Shown: positions 25,148 to 34,202, counted from the stretch's first letter. The stretch: 64,000 nucleotides of DNA from Nocardioides sp. zg-1228 (GCF_017086465.1 NZ_CP070961.1:3990876-4054875); one strand, 5' to 3'. Made by a program: numbers and translations. Notes: generated from the letters alone by a model not told the origin.

Positions 25148-25343
25148 AGCGGTCTCCACCTCCTCTGGGCTAGAGCGGCCACGGGCTCTCCGTGGCAGGA
25201 GGACTGTGCGTTCGTGGCTGGCGACATCGGTCGCACGGCACGGTCACCCGAAGGCAACCGGAGCAGATTATCAGCGACCGCCCCGGCGGCTGGAATCGTC
25301 GCACCGGCCTGTGGAGGACGGTCCACGCGCCGTCGCTCCGGGC

Positions 25344-25349
25344 TAGCGT
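25344..25349 (+). promoter_or_regulatory. -10 box of a probable leaderless transcript (kinase gene)
   Basis: TAGCGT ends 6 nt before the GTG start of the kinase gene, with no Shine-Dalgarno sequence between. Confidence 0.5.
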
Positions 25350-25355
25350 CGGCGG

Positions 25356-26354
25356 GTGGCCGCGACCCCCTCGTCGACCCCCTCCTCGATGACGCCCGTC
25401 CCGACGCGCTCCCGCATCCCCTCCCGCACCCGATCGCGCACCCCCGCGGTGGTGGCGGGCCGCTACCAGCTGCTCGACCAGGTCGGCGCCGGCGGGATGG
25501 GCTCGGTGTGGCGCGCGCGTGACCTGCGCACCGGGCACGACGTGGCGCTCAAGGTGCTGGGGCGCCACGGCTCCGCGCTGCTGGCGCGCTTCGTGCGCGA
25601 GCAGGCGGTGCGGGTCCGGCACCCGCACGTCGTCGCACCGCACGGCTGGGCGGCGGAGGACGACCTCGTCGTGCTCGCGATGGAGCTGGTGGCGGGCGGC
25701 TCGGTGGCCCAGCTGCTGCGCGAGCACGGCCCGCTCGACGCGGGGACGGTGGCGCTGCTGGTCGAGCAGCTGCTGAGGGGGCTCGGTGCCGTCCACGCCG
25801 CGGGACTGGTGCACCGTGACGTCAAGCCGGCCAACCTGCTCCTCGAGGCCACCGGCACCGGGCCGCCCCACCTGCGGCTCGCCGACTTCGGGGTCGCGGC
25901 CCCCGTGGCCGACCGGCGCTTCACCACGGTGCCCGGCGGCGTCGGCACCGAGGGCTACATGGCGCCCGAGCAGGCGCGCGGCGCTCCGCCCGACCCCGCG
26001 CAGGACCTCTACGCCGTCGGGCGGGTCGCCCTCGAGCTGCTCACCGGGCTGCCGCCGTCGGGCCAACCTGCGATCCCCTCGCACCCGCTCCGCCCGCTGC
26101 TCGAGCGGCTCCTGGTCGCCGATCCCGCCCGGCGCATCGCCACCGCCGACGCGGCGCTGCGGCTGCTGCGGCGGCTCCCGGTGCCGCCTCCCGAGTGCCC
26201 GCCGGTGCCCGACCGGCTCGGGCCGGCTCCCCGCCCGCGGCGTACGCCCTCCGTGCCCACCGACGGCGCGGACTGGCTCGCCTGGCTGGCGGTCGCCTCC
26301 CTGGTCGGCGTGGTCGCCGGGTGTCTGTACGTCCTCCTAGGCTGGGCCGCATGA
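25356..26354 (+). CDS. Membrane-anchored serine/threonine protein kinase without sensor domain
   Basis: A 332-residue kinase. All catalytic motifs are present: GAGGMGSVW (glycine loop), VALKVLG (Lys), HRDVKPANLLL, DFGVA and GYMAPEQ. A 36-residue Thr/Pro/Arg tail precedes the domain, and one membrane segment (about residues 308-330) ends the protein, leaving almost nothing outside the cell. Activation must therefore rely on a partner or on clustering. It overlaps the endonuclease IV gene by ATGA, which suggests joint expression. It stands outside the usual pknA/pknB cluster. Confidence 0.88.
   Translation: MAATPSSTPSSMTPVPTRSRIPSRTRSRTPAVVAGRYQLLDQVGAGGMGSVWRARDLRTGHDVALKVLGRHGSALLARFVREQAVRVRHPHVVAPHGWAAEDDLVVLAMELVAGGSVAQLLREHGPLDAGTVALLVEQLLRGLGAVHAAGLVHRDVKPANLLLEATGTGPPHLRLADFGVAAPVADRRFTTVPGGVGTEGYMAPEQARGAPPDPAQDLYAVGRVALELLTGLPPSGQPAIPSHPLRPLLERLLVADPARRIATADAALRLLRRLPVPPPECPPVPDRLGPAPRPRRTPSVPTDGADWLAWLAVASLVGVVAGCLYVLLGWAA
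26338..26343 (+). promoter_or_regulatory. Internal -10 box before endonuclease IV gene
   Basis: TAGGCT ends 7 nt before the ATG of the nfo-like gene, inside the last codons of the kinase gene. It could give a separate leaderless transcript for the DNA repair enzyme. Confidence 0.45.
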
Positions 26355-27157
26355 GCACCGCCAGCACCCTCCCCATCGGCGCCCACGTCGAGCAGACCGA
26401 CCCCGTCGCCGAGGCCGTCGCGCGCGGCACCGGCCTCGTGCAGTTCTTCCTCGGCGACCCCCAGGGCTACCAGGGCCCCGAGGTGCGGTTCGAGGGCGGG
26501 CCGGCGGCGCTGCGCGCGGCGGCCGAGGACGCCGGCGTCGACCTCTACGTCCACGCCCCCTACATCGTCAACGTCGCCACGACCAACAACCGGATCCGGA
26601 TCCCGAGCCGCAAGCTGCTCCAGCAGCACATGGACGCCGCGGCCGAGATCGGGGCGAAGGGGCTGATCGTCCACGGCGGCCACGTCAACAAGAGCGACGA
26701 CCCGGCGGTCGGCTTCGACAACTGGCGCAAGGCGATCGAGGCCACCGACCTCAAGATCCCGCTCCTCATCGAGAACACGGCAGGCGGCGACAACGCCATG
26801 GCGCGCCACCTCGACCGCATCGCCGGCGTGTGGGACGCGATCTCGGCGGCCGAGGGCGCGGAGCAGGTCGGGTTCTGCCTCGACACCTGCCACGCGTGGG
26901 CCGGTGGGATCGACCTGGGCGACGCCGTCGAGCGGGTCCGTGCCATCACCGGCCGCATCGACCTCGTGCACGCCAACGACTCGCGCGACGCGTTCGGCTC
27001 GGGCGCCGACCGGCACGCCAACTTCGGCGCGGGCCACCTCCCGCCCGACGAGTTCGCCGGTGTCGTGCGGGAGGCGGGCGCCCCGGTCATCTGCGAGACG
27101 CCGGGCGGCGCGAGCGAGCACCTGGCCGACTTCGCCTGGCTCCGCGAGCACCTCTGA
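26351..27157 (+). CDS. nfo: Endonuclease IV (AP endonuclease)
   Basis: A 268-residue TIM-barrel endonuclease IV. Metal-ligand motifs are YVHAPYIVN, LIVHGGHVNK, LLIENTAGG, GFCLDTCHAWAGG, VHANDSRDAFGSGADRHANFG and ICETPGG. It cleaves abasic sites and 3'-blocked ends during base excision repair. Its ATG overlaps the kinase stop (ATGA). Confidence 0.92.
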   Translation: MSTASTLPIGAHVEQTDPVAEAVARGTGLVQFFLGDPQGYQGPEVRFEGGPAALRAAAEDAGVDLYVHAPYIVNVATTNNRIRIPSRKLLQQHMDAAAEIGAKGLIVHGGHVNKSDDPAVGFDNWRKAIEATDLKIPLLIENTAGGDNAMARHLDRIAGVWDAISAAEGAEQVGFCLDTCHAWAGGIDLGDAVERVRAITGRIDLVHANDSRDAFGSGADRHANFGAGHLPPDEFAGVVREAGAPVICETPGGASEHLADFAWLREHL

Positions 27158-27257
27158 CCGACGACACGGCGGAGCGAGGGCGGGACCAGGTGGTGTGCCC
27201 GCCGCCCACCGTGAGGCACCGCCCGGTGGTGAAGCCGCCGACCTGCCGGCGCGACGC

Positions 27258-28283
27258 TCAGACGGTGTCCCGACGCACCAGCTCGGGCACGAAGACGACG
27301 CGACGCGGGGCGCCACGTCCACCCTGGCCGATGGCCTCCGTGAGGAGCCGGACCGCCTCGGTGACCATCTGGTCGATCGGGTTGCGCAGCGTGGTCAGGG
27401 GCGGCTGGGTGCGTTCGGCGACGCCGAGGTCGTCGTAGCCGACGATCGCGACGTCGTCCGGGACCCGGATGCCGCGGGCCTCGAGCTCGCGCATCGCGCC
27501 GAGTGCCATCAGGTCGGAGGCAGCGAAGATGCCGTCGATGTCGCCGTCGATGTCGAGGAGCTCGGCGCAGGCCTTGGTCCCGCTGTGCTCGGTGAAGTCG
27601 CCGTAGGCGACCCGGCTGCTGTCCAGGCCCGCGGCGTCCAGCTCCTGGCGCCAGCCCATGAGCCGGTCGTGGCCGGCGCGCATGTCGTGCGGTCCGGCGA
27701 TCGCGGCGATCCTGCGCCGACCGCTCTCGACCAGGACCCGTGCGGCCTGGGCGGCGGCACCGGCGTTGTCGCTGTCGACGACGGAGACCCGGTCGGCGCC
27801 GACCCACGGGGTGCCGATGAACACGCACGGGAGCCCGAGGTCGGAGAGGTGCTCGGCGAGACGGTCGTCGCGGTGGTGGGACGCGACGATGGCGCCGTCG
27901 ACGTAGCGCCCGCGCAGGTAGAGGAGCATCCGCGCCTCGTCGCCCGGCTGGGCGAGCAGGAGCACGAGCTGCAGGTCGTGCTCGCGCAGCGAGCGCGCCA
28001 CGGCGTGCAGCATCCGCGCGAAGAACGGGTCGGAGAAGATGCGCTCGTCCGACTCGGGCAGGATCACCGCGACGGAGCCGGTCCGCTGCATGACGAGGGA
28101 GCGGGCGGCACCGTTCGGCGTGTAGCCGAGCTCCCGGACGGCGTCGAGGACCGCGGCCTGCGCCTTCGCGCTCACCTTGGACCTGCCGTTGATCGCACGC
28201 GACGCCGTCGCCTTGCTGACCCCCGCCAGCCTGGCCACATCGTCCAGCGTGGACGCGTGCGCCTTCCCCACCACGTGGGTCAC
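27258..28283 (-). CDS. LacI-family transcriptional repressor of the beta-glucoside operon
   Basis: A 341-residue LacI protein. The helix-turn-helix and hinge are TLDDVARLAGVSKATASRAINGRSKVS and AARSLVMQRTGSVAVILPES. A periplasmic-binding-protein-like sugar domain follows (about residues 65-335). The GTG at 28283 overlaps the glucosidase stop as GTGA, so it is the last gene of the operon it probably controls. Candidate operators lie before the binding-protein gene and before the SMP-30 gene. Confidence 0.9.
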   Translation of the reverse strand: MTHVVGKAHASTLDDVARLAGVSKATASRAINGRSKVSAKAQAAVLDAVRELGYTPNGAARSLVMQRTGSVAVILPESDERIFSDPFFARMLHAVARSLREHDLQLVLLLAQPGDEARMLLYLRGRYVDGAIVASHHRDDRLAEHLSDLGLPCVFIGTPWVGADRVSVVDSDNAGAAAQAARVLVESGRRRIAAIAGPHDMRAGHDRLMGWRQELDAAGLDSSRVAYGDFTEHSGTKACAELLDIDGDIDGIFAASDLMALGAMRELEARGIRVPDDVAIVGYDDLGVAERTQPPLTTLRNPIDQMVTEAVRLLTEAIGQGGRGAPRRVVFVPELVRRDTV

Positions 28284-29722
28284 GCTACTGGCAGGCCGTT
28301 CGCCACGGCCACCTCCGAGAACCACCGGGCGCTGTCCTTCGGCGTGCGCACCTGGGTGGCGTAGTCGACGTGGACGATGCCGAAGCGGTGGGCGAAGCCG
28401 TAGCTCCACTCGAAGTTGTCCATCAACGACCACACGAAGTAGCCGCGCACGTCGACGCCCGCGTCCACCGCGTCCAGCACCGCGTGCAGGTGCTGCTCGA
28501 TGAACTGCTGCCGGCCGGTGTCGTGGATGGCACCGTCGACCACCACGTCGTCGGCCATCGCACCGTTCTCGGTGATGTAGATCGGCGGAGCGTCGTAGGT
28601 CCCCGCGAGCCGGACGAGGAGGCGCGTCAGCGCGTCCGGGTCGATCTCCCAGTCACGGTCGGTCGTCGGCCGGCCGGTGCGCGGGAACACGAAGCCACCA
28701 CCGGGGTACGGCGACTCGCGGGGACGCGGGGAGTGCTGGATGCGGCTCCCGAGGAGCTCGTCCGGCTCGACGTCGCACGGCAGAGCCGCCGGGAGGTCGG
28801 GGTGGTAGTAGTTCACACCGAGGAAGTCGGTCGGCGCACTGATCAGCTCGAGGTCGCCGTCCTGGACGAAGTCCTCCCAGGGCCGGCCCCCGAAGAGCAT
28901 CCCCGCGGTGTCACGGGACAGGTCGTCGGCGTACTTCCCGAGGAACAGCGGGTCGAGGAAGACCCGGTTGTGGAAGCCGTCGAGGCGCCGGGCCGCGTCG
29001 ACGTCGTCGTCACGGGTCGGGTCGAAGGGATCGGCCACCGTCGGGTTGAGGGTGATGCCTACAGCCTTGCCGTTGTCGGGGGTTCCGCCGCGGCGGCGGA
29101 ACTCGTCGACGAACAGGCCGTGCCCGACGAGCAGGTGGTGCGCGGCGACGACGCCGGCGACTCCCTCACGGCGTCCGGGCGCGTGGCCACCGCTGGTGTA
29201 GCCCATGAAGGCGGAGCACCAGGGCTCGTTGTGGGTCGTCCAGCTGTCGACGCGATCGCCCAGGACGTCGTGCACGGCCATCGCGTAGTCCAGGAAGCGG
29301 TGCGCCGTGTCGCGGTTGGTCCAGCCGCCGTCGTCCTCCAGCGCCTGCGGGAGGTCCCAGTGGTAGAGGGTGAGCCAGGGCGTGATCCCGGCCGCCAGCA
29401 GCTCGTCGGTGAGCCGGCTGTAGAAGTCCAGCCCGGCCCTGTTGACCGCGCCGCCGTCGGGGCACACCCGCGGCCAGGCGACGGAGAAGCGGTAGGACCC
29501 GAGGTCGAGCGCCTTCATCAGCGCGACGTCCTGCGGCATCCGGTCGTAGTGCTCGCAGGCCACGTCGCCGGTGTCGCCGTGGAGGATCGCACCGGGCACC
29601 CGGGTGAAGGTGTCCCAGATCGACGGGGTGCGCCCGTCGGCGGCCACGGCGCCCTCGATCTGGTAGGCCGCCGCAGCGGCCCCCCAGAGGAAGTCGGCGG
29701 GGAACGGTCGGATCGTCGTCAT
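28280..29722 (-). CDS. GH1 beta-glucosidase
   Basis: A 480-residue family 1 glycoside hydrolase. The acid/base is in THNEPW (about residue 170) and the nucleophile in YITENGA (about residue 380). FLWGAAAAAYQIEGA opens the barrel and SLMDNFEWSYGF binds the non-reducing sugar. There is no signal peptide, so it acts in the cytoplasm on sugars brought in by the ABC transporter encoded just upstream, with which it overlaps by ATGA. Beta-glucosides such as cellobiose are the likely substrates. Confidence 0.9.
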   Translation of the reverse strand: MTTIRPFPADFLWGAAAAAYQIEGAVAADGRTPSIWDTFTRVPGAILHGDTGDVACEHYDRMPQDVALMKALDLGSYRFSVAWPRVCPDGGAVNRAGLDFYSRLTDELLAAGITPWLTLYHWDLPQALEDDGGWTNRDTAHRFLDYAMAVHDVLGDRVDSWTTHNEPWCSAFMGYTSGGHAPGRREGVAGVVAAHHLLVGHGLFVDEFRRRGGTPDNGKAVGITLNPTVADPFDPTRDDDVDAARRLDGFHNRVFLDPLFLGKYADDLSRDTAGMLFGGRPWEDFVQDGDLELISAPTDFLGVNYYHPDLPAALPCDVEPDELLGSRIQHSPRPRESPYPGGGFVFPRTGRPTTDRDWEIDPDALTRLLVRLAGTYDAPPIYITENGAMADDVVVDGAIHDTGRQQFIEQHLHAVLDAVDAGVDVRGYFVWSLMDNFEWSYGFAHRFGIVHVDYATQVRTPKDSARWFSEVAVANGLPVA

Positions 29723-30549
29723 CCCTTGACGGCTCCTTGCATGATGCCGGCCACGAGCTGGCGGCCGGTCGCGATGAACAGAAGCAGCAGCGGGATCGTC
29801 GCGAGCAGGGTGCCGGCCTGGAGCAGCGCGATGTCGGCGATGCCTCCCGCGGGCGCGATCTTGAGCTGGTCGAGAGCGGTCTGGAGGGTCTGCACGTCGG
29901 AGCCCTGCAGGATCAGCAGCGGCCACATGAACTCGGTCCAGGTGTGCATGAACGTGAACAGGGCGAGGATGGCCATGGCCGGTCGGGCCGCGGGCACCGC
30001 GACGGTCCAGAAGGTGCGCATCTGCGTGCAGCCGTCCATCCGCGCTGCCTCGATGAGCTCGTCCGGGATCGCGTCGACGAGGTACTGGCGCATGAAGAAC
30101 ACGCCGAACGCGGTGACCAGGAAGGGCAGGACCACGGCGGTGCGGGTCCCTGCGAGCCCCAGGTTGCTGAACTCCTTGAGCAGCGGCACGAACGCGAGCT
30201 GGGTCGGCACCGCCAAGGTCGCGACGACGAAGCCCATGGCGAGGTTGGCGCCCCGGAACCGCAGCTTGGCGAGGGAGTAGCCGGCCAGGGTGGAGAAGAA
30301 CACCACCGACGCCGCCGAGACGCTCGAGATGATCACCGAGTTGCCCAGCGCCGACCAGAAGTCGATCTGGTCGAAGACGCGCCGCGCGTTGTCGAGGAAG
30401 TGGCCGCCCGGGTAGAGCGGCGGCGGGCTCTGGATCGCGCGCTCCTTGGTCACCGAGCCGATGACGAACGACCAGTAGAGGGGGAAGGCCGAGCCCGCCA
30501 CGAAGGCGGAGAGCAGGCCGTAGACGAGGAACCCGGGACGCCGGCTCAT
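29719..30549 (-). CDS. Sugar ABC transporter permease (MalG type)
   Basis: A 276-residue permease with six membrane segments. The EAA loop reads ELIEAARMDGCTQMRTFWTVAVPAARPA, the site that docks the ATPase. It overlaps the partner permease by ATGA on one side and the glucosidase by ATGA on the other. No ATPase gene is in the operon, so a shared MsiK-like ATPase encoded elsewhere must be used, as is usual in actinobacteria. Confidence 0.92.
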   Translation of the reverse strand: MSRRPGFLVYGLLSAFVAGSAFPLYWSFVIGSVTKERAIQSPPPLYPGGHFLDNARRVFDQIDFWSALGNSVIISSVSAASVVFFSTLAGYSLAKLRFRGANLAMGFVVATLAVPTQLAFVPLLKEFSNLGLAGTRTAVVLPFLVTAFGVFFMRQYLVDAIPDELIEAARMDGCTQMRTFWTVAVPAARPAMAILALFTFMHTWTEFMWPLLILQGSDVQTLQTALDQLKIAPAGGIADIALLQAGTLLATIPLLLLFIATGRQLVAGIMQGAVKG

Positions 30550-31532
30550 CGCTCGGCCCTCCTCTGCAGGTGGCGGGTGAGGAGGAACTGGAGCAGCGCG
30601 ATGCCGATGATGAGCAGCACGATCAGCCACGTGGCCGCGGCGGCCCGCGGGTAGGGGTCGGTGCCGCTGTTGGAGGTGTTGAACACGTACATCGTCAGCG
30701 TCTGGTACTGGTAGTTCGCGCCGCCCTGGAACTGCAGGTTGGTGTCGAAGAGCCGGGGCTCGGTGAAGATCTGCATCCCGCCGATGGTCGCGGTGACGAT
30801 GACGAAGAACATCGTCGGGCGGATCGACGGCAGCGTGACGTGGAGGAACTGCCGCACGCGGTTGGCGCCGTCGATCGCCGCCGCCTCGTAGATCTGGCGC
30901 GGGACCGCCTGCATCGCGGCGAGGATGATGAGCGTGTTGTAGCCGGTCCAGCGGTAGTTGACCATCGTGGCGATGGCCGTCCAGCTGGCGAAGCGGTCGG
31001 AGTGCCAGCTGACGCCGGGGAGGCCGACCGCGCGGATGACCTCGTTGACCAGACCGGACTTGTCGGCGAAGAGGCTGCCGAAGATCAGCGCGGTCGCGGC
31101 CGGGGCGACGACGAACGGCAGGAGGACGCTCATCCGCCACCAGGTCCGTCCCCGCAACGGCGTGTCCAGCATCCCGGCGATGACCGTGGCGATGACGACC
31201 TGCGGCACCGAGGAGAGCAGGAAGATGCCGATGGTGTTCCAGAAGGCCTTGTGGAACACCGGGTCCGTGAGCACGTGGGCGTAGTTGGCGAAGCCGACGC
31301 CGGCACCGTGGTCGGCCCCGTAGCGCGGCCAGGAGAAGAAGGAGAGATACCCCGAGTAGGCCATCGGGTAGACCCCGACGAGCAGGAACACCAGGAAGAA
31401 CGGCAGGAAGTAGAGGTACGGCGAGATCCGGAAGTCCCACCGGGACAGCTTCTGGCGCCACGTCAGCGGCGTCGTCGGCGGACGGGCCCGCTCCTCCGAC
31501 TCACCGGCCCTGAGCGCCTCGACGGTCGTCAT
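30546..31532 (-). CDS. Sugar ABC transporter permease (MalF type)
   Basis: A 328-residue permease with six membrane segments after a 38-residue cytoplasmic tail. The EAA loop is IYEAAAIDGANRVRQFLHVTLPSIRPT. The ATG at 31532 follows GAGGAG. With the second permease it forms the channel for the sugar delivered by the binding protein encoded upstream. Confidence 0.92.
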   Translation of the reverse strand: MTTVEALRAGESEERARPPTTPLTWRQKLSRWDFRISPYLYFLPFFLVFLLVGVYPMAYSGYLSFFSWPRYGADHGAGVGFANYAHVLTDPVFHKAFWNTIGIFLLSSVPQVVIATVIAGMLDTPLRGRTWWRMSVLLPFVVAPAATALIFGSLFADKSGLVNEVIRAVGLPGVSWHSDRFASWTAIATMVNYRWTGYNTLIILAAMQAVPRQIYEAAAIDGANRVRQFLHVTLPSIRPTMFFVIVTATIGGMQIFTEPRLFDTNLQFQGGANYQYQTLTMYVFNTSNSGTDPYPRAAAATWLIVLLIIGIALLQFLLTRHLQRRAER

Positions 31533-31630
31533 CGGGCTGCTCCTCTCGTGGGTGGGGGGCCGGTGCCCCGGGCCGGGGAGGTCGTCGGGACCTCCCCGGC
31601 GGAGGCGTCCGTGCTGGACGGGGACATCGG

Positions 31631-32914
31631 TCAGGACAGGCTCTCGACGGCCTGCTCGAACGTCGCCCACGACTTGTCCGGCGAGGTGCCTTCGTCGACG
31701 CGCTGGATCGCGGTGAGGAAGAGGCCGAGGATGTCGGAGTACTTGTCACCCTTGTAGGGGTGGCCGGGCTCCACCGCGGCGGCCCGGTTGGCGAGGATCT
31801 GCGCGGTGGGGGCGTCGTTGAAGTAGGGGTCGGTGATGTTGTCCGCGGCGAGGGACTCCTGCGCCCCGATGTTGGCCGGGTAGTTGCCGGCGGCCTCGAA
31901 GGCGGCGAGCTGCTGCTCGGTGTCGGTCAGCCAGTTGGCGAGCTCCTTGGCCTCCTCCTGGTGCTCGGACTGCATCGGCACGGCGAGGTAGGACCCGCCC
32001 CAGTTGCCGCCGCCGCCCGGGAAGGCGTCGACGAAGTCCCAGCCCTCGACGTCCGGAGCGGCCGACTTCACGTTGGAGAACATCCAGCCGGGGCAGGGGA
32101 TCGTGGCGAAGCCGTCGTTCGTGAAGCCGGCCTCCCAGTCCTCGTCCCACTGCACGACGCGCGGGGAGAGGGTGTCGACCTTGCTGGTGACGGTCTCCCA
32201 GACATTCTGCAGCTCGGGGTTGTTCACCTCGACCTCGTTGTCCTCGGTCTGGAAGGGGAACTCGGTCTGGTTGAGCATGGCCTGGGCGATCGCCCCGCTC
32301 GAGTCGAACCACTTCGTCCCGGGCAGCTCCTCGGTGAGCTGCTCGCCGGCGGCGAAGTAGCTGTCCCAGCTCTCGAAGACAGCCTTGACCTCCTCGCGGT
32401 CACTCGGCAGCCCGGCCTTCTCGAAGAGGTCGGCGCGGTAGCAGAAACCCTCGGGTCCCGCGTCGGTCGGGTAGGCGACCTGCTTGCCGTCGGCGGTCTG
32501 GCCGTTCTCGTACGCGTACTCCACCCAGCGGTCGTCGAGCGAGGGGTCGGTGAGGTCGGCGAACTGCTCGGAGGCGCCATCGGTGAGGAACTGCGGCATC
32601 GCGTCGCCCTCGATCGCGATGACGTCGGTCAGGCCGTCACCGGCCTGCAGGGCCTGGGTCATCGTCTGCTTCCACGGGTCCCAGTCGGCGATCTTGGTCA
32701 TCTTGACCGAGAAGGGACGCTCGGGGTCGGCGTTCCACTGCTCGATGAGCGCGTCGTAGCCGAAGTCGCTGAACGTCGTGATGGTGAGGACGTCGTCCTT
32801 GCCGAGCGAGGCCTGGCTCGCGTCGGAGTCGCCTCCGCAGGCGGCCGTGGTGCCGGCCACGAGTGCCAGGGCGGCACCGACGGCGGCCTTTCGTCGAGTG
32901 GTGGAGTGGCGCAT
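31631..32914 (-). CDS. Sugar ABC transporter substrate-binding lipoprotein
   Basis: A 427-residue family 1 binding protein. A lipoprotein signal ends TTAACGG (Cys about residue 26). The mature part has the usual two-lobe features, including DPERPFSVKMTKIADWDPWKQ, DVIAIEGDAMPQF and IPCPGWMFSNV; the many Trp and Tyr suggest sugar stacking. It is the first gene of the five-gene operon and is preceded by an inverted repeat typical of LacI operators. Confidence 0.92.
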   Translation of the reverse strand: MRHSTTRRKAAVGAALALVAGTTAACGGDSDASQASLGKDDVLTITTFSDFGYDALIEQWNADPERPFSVKMTKIADWDPWKQTMTQALQAGDGLTDVIAIEGDAMPQFLTDGASEQFADLTDPSLDDRWVEYAYENGQTADGKQVAYPTDAGPEGFCYRADLFEKAGLPSDREEVKAVFESWDSYFAAGEQLTEELPGTKWFDSSGAIAQAMLNQTEFPFQTEDNEVEVNNPELQNVWETVTSKVDTLSPRVVQWDEDWEAGFTNDGFATIPCPGWMFSNVKSAAPDVEGWDFVDAFPGGGGNWGGSYLAVPMQSEHQEEAKELANWLTDTEQQLAAFEAAGNYPANIGAQESLAADNITDPYFNDAPTAQILANRAAAVEPGHPYKGDKYSDILGLFLTAIQRVDEGTSPDKSWATFEQAVESLS

Positions 32915-32943
32915 GGTCTGGTGCTCCTCGCGGTCGAGCCGAT

Positions 32944-32961
32944 GGTGGAATCGGTTCCACC
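32944..32961. promoter_or_regulatory. LacI-type operator upstream of the sugar operon
   Basis: GGTGGAATCGGTTCCACC is an inverted repeat with 7-bp perfect arms around a TCGG centre, 30 bp before the binding-protein start. It has the CG-centred form of LacI-family operators. Confidence 0.7.
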
Positions 32962-33048
32962 GTTGTTGCCGTGAAACTATGACCGCCATCACACACAGCG
33001 TCAAGGGCTGCGCGTGCACCAGCTGAGAACGCCGCCGGGGAGCGCGTG

Positions 33049-33061
33049 CAATCGGTTCCAT
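33049..33061. promoter_or_regulatory. Second LacI-type operator upstream of the SMP-30 gene
   Basis: AATCGGTTCCA (33050-33060) repeats 11 bases of the first operator exactly, but the left arm is degenerate. It lies 27 bp before the divergent lactonase gene and could place that gene under the same repressor. Confidence 0.5.
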
Positions 33062-33086
33062 TCACGGACCCCTCTCTCTAGGATTC

Positions 33087-33971
33087 GTGCGTACGCTCAC
33101 CCCCGTCCCAGTTCCGGAGGAAGCCATCCGAGCCGCGCAGCTGACCGACGTCGTCACGCACCACGGAGAGGGCATCTGCTGGGACCCCGCCCTGTCGCGG
33201 CTGCGCCTGGTCGACGTCTCCGAGGGCGACCTCCTCACCCTCGACGGGGAGCGCCTCGAGTCACGCCTCGACGTGGGTGCTGTCGTGGGGGCGTGGCGTC
33301 CCCGCACGAACGGGGGCGTCGTGGTCGCGACGGACGACCGGTTCGTCCTGCTCGACCCCACGGGCGCCCTCGAGTGGACCTCGCCCTCGCTGTTCGGCCC
33401 CGGTCGCCGCATGAACGACGGAGGGTGCGATCGGCAGGGGCGGTTCTACTGCGGCTCGATGGACGTGCATGCGATGCCCGGACAGGGCACCCTGTGGAGG
33501 CTCGACCCGGACCGCACGGTCTCGCCGGCGATCACGGACCTGACGATCCCCAACGGGCTCGTGTGGTCCGTGGACGGGACCCGCGCCTTCCACGTCGACA
33601 CCCCGCGGGGCTCGATCGACGTGCTGGAGCACGACGGCGACACCGGGGCCCTGGCGAACCGGCGACCGGTGGCGCACGTGTCCGGGGGGGACCCCGACGG
33701 CATGGCGCAGGATGCGCACGGGGGTCTCTGGGTCGCGTTGTGGGGCGGGTCCGCGGTGCACCGCTACTCCCTCGACGGCACGCTCACCGCGGTCGTCGAG
33801 GTGGATGCGGTCCAGGTGTCGTCGTGCGCCTTCGGCGGACCGGGCGACACACATCTCTACATCACCACGTCCCGACAGGGCCTGGGTGAGTCCGAGGACC
33901 CCGCGGCGGGTGCGGTGTTCTGCGTCGACGTGGCCGTCGAGGGAGCACCGGTCGCGGCGTTCAGCGCGTGA
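33087..33971 (+). CDS. SMP-30/gluconolactonase-family protein
   Basis: A 294-residue six-bladed beta-propeller. Metal-site segments are GEGICWDPALSRLRLVDV (Glu near residue 28), MNDGGCDRQGRFYCGSM and IPNGLVWSVDGTRAFHVDT (Asn), then HVSGGDPDGMAQDAHGGLWVALW (Asp). It should hydrolyse a sugar lactone, for instance one formed from an oxidised glucoside. The GTG at 33087 lacks a ribosome site; TAGGAT lies only 2 nt upstream. A good GGAGGAAG at 33116 is followed by ATC rather than a standard start, so the true start is unsettled. Divergent from the LacI-controlled operon. Confidence 0.82.
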   Translation: MRTLTPVPVPEEAIRAAQLTDVVTHHGEGICWDPALSRLRLVDVSEGDLLTLDGERLESRLDVGAVVGAWRPRTNGGVVVATDDRFVLLDPTGALEWTSPSLFGPGRRMNDGGCDRQGRFYCGSMDVHAMPGQGTLWRLDPDRTVSPAITDLTIPNGLVWSVDGTRAFHVDTPRGSIDVLEHDGDTGALANRRPVAHVSGGDPDGMAQDAHGGLWVALWGGSAVHRYSLDGTLTAVVEVDAVQVSSCAFGGPGDTHLYITTSRQGLGESEDPAAGAVFCVDVAVEGAPVAAFSA

Positions 33972-34202
33972 GGGGCCGTCGACGCAGTGCCCGGCACGGT
34001 GGTCGCGGCGCCGGGTGAGCCGTCGTGGCGGGGGCGCGGACAGCTACGGGTCCGAAGCACCCCGGGGCCGACCTCGACGATGCGTTGGGGAAGTCCGAGG
34101 TTTCTCCGACGATCCCCCTGGGTACACCCGTTCGGGGGTGCCCCACGGGAAAAGGGCGGACGCCGTGCAACCGATCCGTTGTGGCGTGCGTCTCTCCTGG
34201 CG

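Noticed and set aside
27158..27257. Convergent gap between endonuclease IV and lacI considered as a terminator
   Set aside because: Only short, imperfect stems; nothing comparable to the hairpins at 23264, 41991 or 55467.
33972..34202. Stretch before femX considered as a small structured RNA gene (for example SRP, 6C or RNase P RNA)
   Set aside because: None of the conserved core sequences of these RNAs is visible, and no promoter with a matching terminator was found.
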